Below, piece after piece: positions 1 to 7,408 of a DNA stretch of 12,093 nucleotides. Position 1 is the stretch's first letter. Every line of letters starts with the position of its first letter. The stretch is from the NCBI GenBank assembly GCA_030770425.1, contig JASJFT010000463.1:1-12093 (forward strand), read 5' to 3'. The notes beneath the pieces are model-generated. The model saw nothing but the letters and a program-made list of their open reading frames with translations, did not search any database and was not told the DNA's origin. Source of the stretch: Darksidea phi (taxonomy: Eukaryota > Ascomycota > Dothideomycetes > Pleosporales > Lentitheciaceae). The position numbers and the translations under genes are program-made.

Positions 1-87
1 GTGCGGTTCCCTTGTTTTTTATAGCCGGGCGCTTAATTAGGGCCGCCAATTGTTTTCCCGCCCCAAAAAAACAATCATCTTTTTCTA

Positions 88-116
88 CCCCCCCCCCCCC
101 CCCCCCAAAAAAAAAA
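88..116. repeat. C19-A10 homopolymer
   Basis: There are nineteen consecutive C followed directly by ten A. Other short A and T runs lie nearby, an A7 around 65-71 and a T-run around 356-366. Such runs are prone to length error in sequencing, so the exact length should not be trusted. No function is visible. Confidence 0.9.
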
Positions 117-377
117 GCAGAGACCATTAGTAGGTTGGTGAGGCTGAGTGGCAACTCCTAGGCAGCAGCATATCGATGTCCGTCGAGCCAGTATGATTAT
201 TCAGCATGTACAGGCTGCGTCATGTAAGAGACGCCACTGAGCCATTTCTACGCAATGGCTTCACCGGATATCGGACTGGTGTCATTCCCTAGGACAAAGT
301 ACTGCGTTTCATATCCTCTACAGAGTATATTGCTCCAGCGACGGGATATTTAACATTTTTTTTTTGCGCTCGCCAAC

Positions 378-444
378 GTGAGAATCTCCGGCGATTGCGA
401 TGCTAGTGATTGCATCGCCATTGCTTAATCGCTGGAGATTCGCC
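378..444. repeat. Imperfect inverted repeat (small hairpin)
   Basis: An inner stem pairs GCGATGC with GCATCGC around an 8-nt loop. An outer stem pairs AATCTCCGGCGATT on the left with AATCGCTGGAGATT on the right. The right flank has a few extra bases. The role is unknown, and nearby words such as CTAGCGAC recur at 473-506. Confidence 0.5.
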
Positions 445-1173
445 TCGGGTTGATCGCTGGCGCGAGTTGCGCTAGCGACGGGCTCACATTTGATACGCTA
501 GCGACGTTGTCTCCGGCGTATGTGGCCGCCAGAATCGCCCGCGTCCTGTTCAGGTGCATCTCTATTTTCAACCCAGGGCTTCCATTGCCGTGGAATGGAT
601 GATGGAGCAAATCTAGCGCAAGGCGTACGAAGAGGGCTATCACGAGGCTGCGAAGATCTTCTACACTAGCATCTCCAATTGGGCTAAGCTTGCGACTACT
701 CTGGTGCATCTCGACCGGTAATCACGCCTATGGCCCTGCTATGCAATCATGGCTTACCGCATTTCGAAACGGCATGCTAATTGTAGGAACGGAGTGCCTG
801 CAATCGAGCACCTCGACTCGAAACGCAGTCTTCGGCCATGCCTGAACCTTCCTCGCCGCCCACATGATGCCCAGGTGGTCTACATTGACCTCATTATTGC
901 CGCAGAGATGGAATTTGATCCGATCGAGGACGAGAATGAAGACGAAGCTGAAGATCTGTATGAAAACAGCACAGTGGCGAACTTGGTAATTCCGGGGGCG
1001 CTCGTGAGTTGTGCAAACGTTGATTGATATGGCCGCAGAGCTCACGCATATCCAGTTCCTCATTGCGACCGGTAGACTATCTTCGATTCCTAACGGCACT
1101 AACGACTCGACATGGTATTAGGTACGGGGCGCGAAGGATGCTTCAGCGACAGGGCTTGGAGAGCTGCAAGCAC

Positions 1174-1538
1174 TCAAGGGCGCCAATTGTAGGGTCGGTG
1201 ATGGTCGGGTTTATTTGGCGGTTGCCCACCCCTTTTATTAACGTCGGCGCCCTTAATAAGTAGCAGCTTTACCACCTTCTGATCGCCTTGCACTAAAGCC
1301 TCTCCACGCCGTGCGTTGTTAATGCCAGCGCCCTTGCCGAGAAGCAGCCTCACCACCTCCTTGTGCCTCTAGCCGAAGCATAATAGAGTGTGATGGCCAA
1401 AATTGCACGCGATTCGTTGACGATAGCGTCGTCTTCGGGCAACAACATCAAAATTGCTCCGTGCCTATTCTTCGTCGCTAAGACAGGACGAGTCCGGGGT
1501 GATGTATTGCAGCTCCTTCCATCCAGCTCCATACGCAA
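1174..1538 (-). pseudogene. Ankyrin-repeat protein relic (frameshifted fragment)
   Basis: Read on the minus strand, two adjacent frames together give ankyrin-like units. The upstream piece (about 1465-1370) reads GAILMLLPEDDAIVN then YYASARG. The downstream piece (1362-1215) reads KEVVRLLLGKGAGINN then QKVVKLLLIKGADVNK. These are the second-helix and beta-hairpin words of fungal ankyrin repeats (the VVKLLL-KGADVN pattern). The two pieces are out of register by one base. A single missing base at about 1364-1366, where a Gly-His-Lys-Glu junction is expected, accounts for it. The linker between the last two units is also several residues short. There is no start and no NACHT or other N-terminal domain in the window, and the frame continues only about 40 codons beyond the last unit. 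This is a decayed fragment of a repeat protein of the kind common in filamentous ascomycetes, not a working gene. The family call is firm and the pseudogene status is fairly firm. Confidence 0.7.
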
Positions 1539-1575
1539 TCAGATCGTCAAGTGTATTGTAGTCGACTTCTGCTAG

Positions 1576-2460
1576 CCCTCCGGAGATGTTGTTGGCAGCA
1601 CCGCACCGCCTAACCTCAGCACTGCCTATCCTTCGCCCACCTTATCCTCGCTTTATACGCCTATATTACACCCACGCCAATCGCACTTCCACCAAGGACG
1701 GTAAGCGTATCAAACTGAGTAAACACCACGATGCGGCAGCGATAGCATGAGATGGCGGCCATTGACCCGAATATGGCGGATGGTTGCAATACGAGCAGTG
1801 GGTACCTTGTAAGTACATCCAGCAGCGATTCGAATTGAAAGTTGAAGAGAACCCAAGCAATCCAACACGATCCGATCTCCGCGTTGAATATTTTTTTTTT
1901 TTTTTTTTTTTTCGCAAGTGCACAAGAATGCGAGAGTATGTAGGCGGCTCTTGTTATATGAGCCATCACACGAGCCGGAGAACAGGTATCTCATCGTTGC
2001 GCTCTACATGGGGCATAACTGCCTCAGTCTTTTGACATGTAGCTCAAATTCTTTTTGCTAATGACGAGGTTAAATAGACTCATTTCACTGGGGACACGGT
2101 CGCTGGTGGTTGTGACCGCTAGTCTCTTGCATTGGCCTCAATACTCTCATCCACTATCCCCATCATCCACGCAGCAACGTCGACCACCTGCGTCATGCCT
2201 GTTGCTATTTTGCCATCCACCTCATGATTGCCCTCGTTCTTGCGTGGGCAGAAGCCTTCAGCATTGTTGGAGAAGGGCGGCTGTAGTTCCCTGCCTTTGC
2301 AATGAACGTGAAAATATACGATCGGGTATAAGTGGGGAAAGGAGCCTCAGAGGAGCGTTCCGGGGTGAATGATTGGAAACAAAGGATAACAGTTACGCAC
2401 CGATACTGTCGGCCCGACAGCCAAGCGTCGTTAACTTCGCCAAGCCATTTCTGCTGTCAG
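1576..2460. other. No gene seen
   Basis: Several open frames of 80-105 codons overlap on both strands. The ones over 1661-2035 run through the T22 tract, so they contain artificial poly-Lys or poly-Phe stretches. The 2055-2372 frame is compositionally odd (rich in Ser, Cys, Arg) and unlike any family. Nothing here can be supported as coding. Confidence 0.5.
1891..1912. repeat. T22 homopolymer (A22 on the minus strand)
   Basis: Twenty-two T follow GAATA. On the minus strand this is an A22 tract, which could mark the 3' end of an old retroposed sequence coming from higher coordinates. No target-site duplication was found by eye, so a plain homopolymer is equally likely. Confidence 0.85.
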
Positions 2461-3077
2461 TCAACTTGTTAAGACTCCCCACAAGGTATTGACGCTGGAA
2501 AACATATCGCATATGCCGGCAGTCTGAACTCGATAACCCCGAGAGCCAAATAGGCCAAACACACGTTCGCTGAATCGTCCATTGCCGCAGGGCTCGACAT
2601 TTCCTGCACGCTCGTCCGTCGGCTCAACGAGGATCCCTAGTCGATAGACTGCCGCGTCTGGCCAGCACAAGATGCCTTCCAGTATTAGGTAGGGATGTAC
2701 CAATGTCATCGTTCGACTGACGGGACGGTTGAGTAGATCCTCGCTCGAGAGCTGGTACTCTACCGTTTGGCAAGCACGTTAGCCGTCGACCGATCTTTAC
2801 AACAAATTTGCCTTGCATCACGGGGTACATACCAGCATTCACCGCCCTTCATCCGCCTCTCTTTGCACGAGTTAGCCGTCCTTTCCATCAGTTTTGCCAC
2901 AGCTGGATCCGCGAACGCCCGCGTTACAGCCGCCCAGTCCGCCCGCTTTCGGTCATCGTACAAGGACGAAACCGATGTCCTCATAATGTGGCCAGAACGG
3001 CTGGCACTAGAGTTTGGCGGACAAGAGGAGGTATACACCGAGGTAGATAAGTAAGCGCTATCACTGCGCGCTATCAT
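2461..3077 (-). pseudogene. Possible broken coding region, family unknown
   Basis: Two minus-strand frames in series read like ordinary protein. The first (3077-2760) contains DRKRADWAAVTRAFADPAVA and GGECWYVPRDARQICC and ends at a TAG at about 2760. The second is open from just inside that point and reads VEYQLSSEDLLNRPVSRT, then LVHPYLILEGILCWPDAAVY, and stops at 2461. They are offset by one base at about 2760-2764, so a frameshift, or an intron I cannot place, would join them. I do not recognise the family, and no motif identifies a function. The plus strand is also open over 2767-3054, directly ahead of the kinase remnant, so strand and coding status are uncertain. Treat this as a candidate relic only. 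Confidence 0.25.
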
Positions 3078-3471
3078 GGAGTCGTAGGTGAGTTGAGCTC
3101 TGAGTGCGGAAACGCGGGACGAGATGGTGGCTCAACAAATCGATGTCTTGGGTTCTCAAAATTTCCCGGAAAACTGGAGGAAACAATGGGAACGGCCAGG
3201 AGAGGAAGAGATGTACGCGAACGGTACAATACCTCAACAGCCAACTGGTGATCGGGAAACGTGGCCTAGTCTCGAGAACGCCTTCGAAGAATTTGTGCAG
3301 AAATACAGAAGGAAACGAGAGGCGGTCGGGACATTCGAGAAGGAAGAGACGCAGGCTATTCTGGAATTGATGCGTGGTATGCTCAGGTTCCGGCCTGAGG
3401 AACGTCTGACAATAGACGAGGTGCTTAGGTCCCAGCGGATGGTCAATTGGATATTGGCTGCGCTGGAGTAA
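3052..3471 (+). pseudogene. SRPK-like protein kinase, C-terminal remnant
   Basis: From 3106 to the TAA at 3469-3471 the frame encodes the end of a fungal protein kinase C-lobe. It contains DEMVAQQIDVLG (the end of the segment after the activation loop and before the insert), a WR-QWERP insert, the stretch WPSLENAFEEFVQKYRRKRE, then ELMRGMLRFRPEERLTIDEV and a final MVNWILAALE. This is the subdomain X-XI pattern of SRPK-like kinases that are common and multi-copy in Pezizomycotina. The same frame further upstream has TAA (3052), TAG (3085) and TGA (3094), between weak matches such as SLRAI that may be the worn preceding helix. No glycine loop, HRD or DFG motif is present in the window, so the piece cannot be catalytic. 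GTGAGT at 3089-3094 could be an intron donor, but no matching upstream kinase exon is visible. The family is confident; the decayed status is likely. Confidence 0.75.
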
Positions 3472-4150
3472 AATTGAAATAGGGTGTGGGTCATACGGCC
3501 AATGCGATTTAAGCGGTTTCAAGAAAAGCAAGAGAGCACCATTGATGTGTCACTTGAATGGAAATGGGGACCTTTCGGCTCAAGACAGGACTTGGCCGTG
3601 GCACTGCACAACGACGATGCCGAGGAGCCAACGAGTTGTGATGTGCCTTTTCGAGGTGTTACCCTCTGGGAGTACTCCATGCGTACAGGAGCGCAAGGCC
3701 TGTGGTCGCTCACCTCGGTTGGAAAGGCTGTATCGTGCATCGATTCTTTTGCACCGTGTGGATACACTATACCACCGCCTATAGTATAAAATTTACCTAC
3801 GATAATACTAGCATCCCACTCACATTCATCTCTTCTCCTTAGCCAGCTTCCTCACTGCGTCGCTCTCTTATGCCCAGCCAGCTTCTTTAAACCATTTCAA
3901 GGACGCATATACATCATACGCAGGCCCGGCGAGCACTACCGTGATGACTGTGAGACTGTATACAGTGCAGGAACGAGGCTGCTAAAGATGAGAAAGAACG
4001 TAACAAAAATACAAAATACATTCCCGGGTAGCTATAGGGAGGTGGGTATGACTTCATGTCAGAGCTTACTTGGTTACTTACTTCCCTTTCCATTTTATCG
4101 CGTCGAATCGAATCGCAATAAGAAGATGAAGATTCTAACCGGTAGATAGC
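3472..4150. other. Downstream of kinase remnant, no firm gene
   Basis: An open frame at 3484-3789 (+), with STIDVSLEWKWGPFG and GVTLWEY, could encode about 100 residues. It lacks a recognised family, and an 82-codon frame lies opposite it. From 3790 to 4150 the sequence is AT-rich with stops in all frames and nothing identifiable. Confidence 0.4.
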
Positions 4151-4186
4151 GTATCAACCCCTCTTCGAATTGATATGCTTGGTGAT

Positions 4187-4260
4187 GGGTAAGGGAATCG
4201 AACCGAACCCTTGATCTCTGAGAACGAAGCGCGCGACCAGCCATCTGCGCCGAGGTACCC
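4187..4260 (-). ncRNA. tRNA-like sequence with pol III A and B boxes (degenerate)
   Basis: On the minus strand this 74-nt stretch has an A-box-like word CGGCGCAGATGG (4252-4241; consensus TRGCNNARYNGG, two mismatches) inside a D-arm with a GCGC/GCGC stem. Its B box GGTTCGATTCC (4204-4194) matches the consensus GGTTCRANNCC exactly. The two boxes start 48 nt apart, normal for a tRNA. The T-stem AAGGG/CCCTT is perfect, but the loop is 12 nt because TTCGG/TTCGA is tandemly doubled. The anticodon stem and acceptor stem do not fold well (GGGT pairs with ACCC only at the end), so no anticodon is assigned. It is probably a decayed tRNA or the head of a tRNA-derived SINE. A 110-codon minus frame covering it is probably incidental. 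Confidence 0.4.
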
Positions 4261-4350
4261 TACGATCAGAGCGACGAAGAACCGGAAGGAGGTTTGCCAG
4301 GCCTCCAGCCCTATGCGGAACTTCTTCTTTGTTCACGAGGATCCGAAGGT

Positions 4351-4408
4351 CCTTCTGAACGATGGTGCGTTGTTCCGAGATTCCTAGCGCGCTCCACCCG
4401 CTGCGCAA
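4351..4408 (-). ncRNA. Second tRNA-like A-box/B-box pair (weak)
   Basis: On the minus strand TTGCGCAGCGGG (4408-4397) is A-box-like and sits in a D-arm with a GCGC/GCGC stem. GTTCAGAAGG (beginning at 4360) is a weak B box. The spacing between box starts is again 48 nt. The D-arm through anticodon-loop region resembles the 4187-4260 copy (GCGCAG, then GCGCGCT, then TCTC), so the two may be related. On its own it would be below the reporting threshold. Confidence 0.25.
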
Positions 4409-4466
4409 CCCCACCGCCTGATAGGTTATGGGTGTGTATACAGAAGGACGGACTGATGACGGGCGA

Positions 4467-4551
4467 TTGAGCTCTCTATACTGCACATATCAAGCCTGCC
4501 TACGAGTCTCGACACCAGAAAAAAAAAAAGGTCCATATAGAGAGTTCAGCA
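4467..4551. repeat. Short imperfect inverted repeat around an A-run
   Basis: TTGAGCTCTCTATA (4467-4480) is nearly the reverse complement of TATAGAGAGTTCAG (4538-4551), with about 12 of 14 positions pairing. An A-run lies between them at 4519-4530. It could be tiny terminal repeats of a miniature element or chance; there is no further support. Confidence 0.3.
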
Positions 4552-4676
4552 TAATCGCAGCCTCACGACTTGTTCCATGAAAAAGCCTCGAAAAACCACG
4601 CTTGTAGGTGGTTTTGTATGGGTGGGGGGTTTGGTGATGGTTTTCGGCGAGCGCGTGCCTCGGTCCTCCAGCATCG

Positions 4677-4835
4677 ATCTGTCCTCATCTCCACGTCGTC
4701 CTCCACCCTCCATCCGCACCCTCTTTCTGCACCCTCTATCCTCGATCCTCGATCCTCGATCTTCTACAGTCGCATCGATCCATCCACTCGCCTGCCCAGC
4801 CACCCTTCAACCTGCGACATCACTCCATCACCTGG
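4677..4835. repeat. Pyrimidine-rich low-complexity tract with TCCTCGA x3
   Basis: The stretch is dominated by C and T on the plus strand. It includes three exact tandem copies of the heptamer TCCTCGA at 4739-4759. The long frames on both strands here (4570-5154 plus, 4546-4803 minus) stay open because of the composition and look non-coding. Confidence 0.6.
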
Positions 4836-4849
4836 CCCTAATGTGCGCT

Positions 4850-5410
4850 ATGCAGCGCTAAAATGTCGAGCAAGGGGGGGTGTGTCGAGCACGGACGAGC
4901 TCCCCCACAGTCTGACTCACAGCAAGTCCGTCCATGCGGACCCGCCCTCCCTTGCTGCTTTGGCGCGGACTGGGGATGTAAGCGCTAAAATGTCGCAATC
5001 AGCACGACAAAGCCCTCCCATGAACGGGCGAGCCCGCTGTTCTGTGGCAAAAGGCCCGTGTATACCCCCTTGTACAAATGCCGCAATCAGCTGTGATGCG
5101 GAATGCGAAATGTGCATCGACAAGTCATTGAGCATGGGGCTATGGACCCACTGAAGATTGTCGTGCGGAACGCGCAATTTGCTTTGACACGTATTGCATT
5201 GGGTGCGCGGCGTTGACAAGGTGCTGTATCGGATGGGTAACACGGGCGACAATAACATGTCGCCGCTTTTGCGCGGAACCGGAATGTGCGCAGCGCCGAA
5301 CATGTCCATGACGACGGCATGGCAAAAAGCGCCGGAGAATGCATTGGCTGAAAGATGGCCGTGGCTTTGGGACGGAATGCGCAATATATGCATCGACAAG
5401 GTTTGATACA
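4850..5410. repeat. Degenerate dispersed short repeats
   Basis: Several words recur with changes. GCGCTAAAATGTCG occurs at about 4854 and 4980. The word CGCAATCAG occurs at about 4995 and 5080. GGAATGCG followed by AT-rich bases and GCATCGACAAG occurs at 5100-5124 and 5374-5400, with a more worn copy GGAACGCGCAATTTGC at 5167 and GTTGACAAGG at about 5212. The 226-codon minus frame across this block (4917-5597) shows the same repetition as LSMHI-type words and has no family. I read it as an old repeat rather than a gene. Confidence 0.45.
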
Positions 5411-5794
5411 ATACTTTCCTGCATCGCCCCCTACAGCGCTTGCCATGGGCTTTACCTTTTTTTGTTTCAGCTTCGGGCAGCATAGCCTGCACCCTTGATA
5501 GACGGGAATCATCTATCCGCCGAGAAAGATCGGAGGAATTCCAAAAGTGCTTGCTAGGCTGTGTACAATGTAGTGGTGGTGCTTGGATACCTTGCATGGC
5601 GTACGTTGGTTACGTTAGGAAGGTGGACCGTACGTTGCGTTTAGGCGTCCCGGTTAGGAATAGTGTACGCTAGATTCTTTAAATAGTATAGGCTGAGCTT
5701 GAACATGGTTGATTACAACGCTGTATATTGTATTCGAAAATAACTTAGCGCGTAGAAAGTTGGATACTGTTTATAGTAGATAGAGTGTAGAGTA
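5411..5794. other. No gene seen
   Basis: Short open frames only. From about 5670 the sequence turns AT-rich with frequent stops, typical of spacer DNA downstream of the minus-strand remnant that ends at 5795. Confidence 0.5.
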
Positions 5795-6230
5795 TCAGTT
5801 CTGGTCTTCCGGTTGTAATGGATTGAAGATGATATGGTATTGCGCTACTTCAAGGGCTGCTGATGTCGGCCTAAACCCTCGTGGTGCAGGAACAACTATG
5901 GGAGGGGCGTGAGCCGCCTCGGTATTTCCATATAATGGGGTCTCGATTCGAAACTCTAATTGAATACTGCATTCATCTAGGCTAATCACAGTTGGGAGAG
6001 TGAATAGCTCTCGAAAGAAGTGGAGATACCTGAACCCGTCACTATCGAACCCATTGCCAGAAGCTCTGCCCCTTCAGGCGTCATGACGCGTACTCGGGGG
6101 AGCATCATGGTCAATAGAAGCCGTGTGGGCCACCGTAAGCCTGGTCATCATGGAGAGTGCGCAAAAAGCATGGAATGAAAGATGCGGGTACGAGGGAACT
6201 GGAGAGGAGCGGTATTAACCTCGCGAAGAG
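5795..6230 (-). pseudogene. Frameshifted coding remnant, family unknown
   Basis: The minus strand ends in a natural-looking C-terminus. From about 6057 it reads NGFDSDGFRYLHFFRELF, continues in the same frame through TLPTVISLDECSIQLEF, and ends with YHIIFNPLQPEDQN and a TGA at 5795-5797. Just upstream, a different frame carries LLLTMMLPRVRVMTPEGAEL, ending in LLAMG. The two overlap with a one-base offset at about 6055-6060 (ELLA joining NGFDSDG), so a single-base deletion is the simplest reading. Further upstream, at about 6150, the frame meets two adjacent TGA codons. A CAG acceptor near there might instead end an intron. No start codon or known domain was identified. It is likely a broken gene; if the base was lost in sequencing, it would be the 3' end of a real one. 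Confidence 0.4.
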
Positions 6231-6502
6231 CCAAGGTTCTGAGGACGCCAAGCTTGCACAAGCCACATATGGGGCTGTGCAACCTTCTTAGTCATGCTTC
6301 TTCTGTGGCTGAACATCACTCAAGCTGTGAAATTAGCCTTGTTAGATGAGGATGGAGATGAGCATGGAAAATCTCACAAGACACGATCGGGCACAAAGCT
6401 TCTCAAACCAAATATCAATTCATGTACAGTCAGAGGCGAAACTGGCTTCTTTTTCAATTCTATTTTATTTAGTTCCGAAGATTTCAGAAAACAACAAAAA
6501 GC

Positions 6503-6600
6503 CGCGTCGACGCTGTCTATCTTCATGTTTAGGTGGAGTTATCACGCCAGGTTCTGGTACGATGGGGCCTACGTGGAACAGGCCAGGGCATCAACGCTGA
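6503..6600. repeat. Left arm of inverted repeat A (about 90 bp)
   Basis: This arm begins GTCGACGCTGTC at 6506 and ends GGGCATCAACGC near 6598. It pairs with 6850-6939 read in reverse, at roughly 80-85% identity by eye. Shared words include GTTTAGGTGG, GTACGATGGGGCCTA and GGGCATCA. Confidence 0.8.
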
Positions 6601-6622
6601 GTCAACAACAAACCACCCAGTA

Positions 6623-6849
6623 GAGACAAGGAAAAGAAAACAACAAAAAACCACCAAGTAGAGACAAGGAAAAGAAAACAACAAAAATCCGCCTAGGATT
6701 AAAGAAAAAGAACACGCGAATAACAAGAAACCATCCAGTAGAGACAAGGAAAAGAAAACAACAAAAATCCGCCTAGGATTAAAGAAAAAGAACACGCGAA
6801 TAACAAGAAACCATCCAGTAGAGACAAGGAAAAGAAACAACAAAAATCC
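6623..6849. repeat. 80-bp tandem repeat (two full, two partial copies)
   Basis: The word GAGACAAGGAAAAGAAA starts at 6623, 6661, 6741 and 6821. Copies 6661-6740 and 6741-6820 are almost identical over 80 bp and include GCCTAGGATTAAAG and AACACGCGAATAACAAG. The 6623 copy is a 38-bp short form and the last one is cut off by arm A. A diverged copy lies at about 7226-7317 and worn pieces at 6984-7025, 7093-7110 and 7164-7185. The strand composition is strongly A-rich. The long minus frame 6529-6915, rich in Phe and Leu, is a product of this array and is not a gene. Confidence 0.9.
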
Positions 6850-6939
6850 GCGCTGATGCCCTTGCCTGTTCGACATAGGCCCCATCGTACTAGAACCTCG
6901 CCGATACAACCCCACCTAAACAAGATCGACAGCGTCGAC
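6850..6939. repeat. Right arm of inverted repeat A
   Basis: This is the reverse complement of 6506-6598 with scattered substitutions and a 3-base gap. It is preceded by the A-rich linker AACAACAAAAATCCGCGCTG, which recurs before the left arm of inverted repeat B at about 7012. Confidence 0.8.
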
Positions 6940-7033
6940 TCAGTTTTCTTCTCCCCGGAAACTACACGCAACAAGTAAACTAAAAACCGCCCAGAAGATA
7001 CAAAGAAAAGAAAACAACAAAAAGCCGCGCTGA

Positions 7034-7172
7034 TGTCCCCACTGAGAGCTTACGCAATCTCAGCCGCATCTTCACGCGGGCAACCGCACGGTGGAGGCAA
7101 GGAAAACCAACGACACTGGGGGGCCGACCGCGAGAGGATGCGGCCGAAATTGCGTAAGCTCTCGTGGGGACA
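7034..7172. repeat. Inverted repeat B (36-bp arms)
   Basis: The left arm 7034-7070 (TGTCCCCAC, then GAGAGCTTACGCAAT, ending in GCCGCATC) pairs with 7137-7172 read in reverse, with about three substitutions and one inserted base. The 66-bp spacer holds a piece of the GAGGCAAGGAAAA linker. The copy is separate in sequence from repeat A but shares its CGCGCTGATG entry word. Confidence 0.85.
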
Positions 7173-7319
7173 AGGAAAACCCACAACAAAAAGCCACCCA
7201 ATCTATAACGAAGAAAGAAAAGAAAACAACAAAAAGCCGTCAAGGACTTGGGAAAAACAACACGCGAACAACAAAACGCCGCCCAGTGGAGACAAGGAAA
7301 AGAAAACAACAAAAACAAA

Positions 7320-7392
7320 TCTCGGCGTTGAGAGTGGTATGTGAGATTACCCAGTAATGCGATAATCTCACATACCACTCTCAACGCCGAGA
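7320..7392. repeat. Perfect inverted repeat C: 30-bp stem, 13-nt loop
   Basis: Bases 7320-7349 are an exact reverse complement of 7363-7392, with no mismatch over 30 bp. The arm starts TCTCGGCGTTGAG and ends GTGAGATTA; the loop is CCCAGTAATGCGA. Pairing stops at both ends (A opposite A). On the minus strand it starts 16 nt after the stop codon of the 7409-10177 gene, so it would lie in that gene's 3' untranslated region and form a very stable hairpin. Confidence 0.95.
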
Positions 7393-7408
7393 ACTCCCGC
7401 CTCCCCCC

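Larger units (their letters stand above)
1..1170. other. Gene-poor region, no convincing gene
   Basis: Open frames here are short (at most about 120 codons), overlap on both strands and show no recognised family. A stretch at about 555-720 (+) reads as protein-like in one frame (VEWMMEQ, then a TAG stop, then [16 protein letters not shown] and on to a TAA at 718-720). It could be the tail of a lost gene, but one frame with a stop is weak evidence. An acidic stretch (about 925-965) and the opposite frame are both open, and neither can be preferred. Confidence 0.5.

Noticed and set aside
3061..3531. 156-codon minus frame opposite the kinase remnant
   Set aside because: The opposite strand has clear kinase homology; the minus translation is an unstructured Leu/Phe/Pro-rich shadow.
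4154..4486. 110-codon minus frame as a protein gene
   Set aside because: It spans the tRNA-like box pairs, has no family, and its open length fits chance over tRNA-like sequence.
6623..6849. CRISPR-like array of regular repeats
   Set aside because: The repeats are contiguous 80-bp tandem units without unique spacers, and the genome looks eukaryotic.
6529..6974. Hydrophobic Phe/Leu-rich minus frames that look like membrane proteins
   Set aside because: They are translations of the A-rich 80-bp tandem array and inverted-repeat arms; the repetition is at DNA level and crosses frames.
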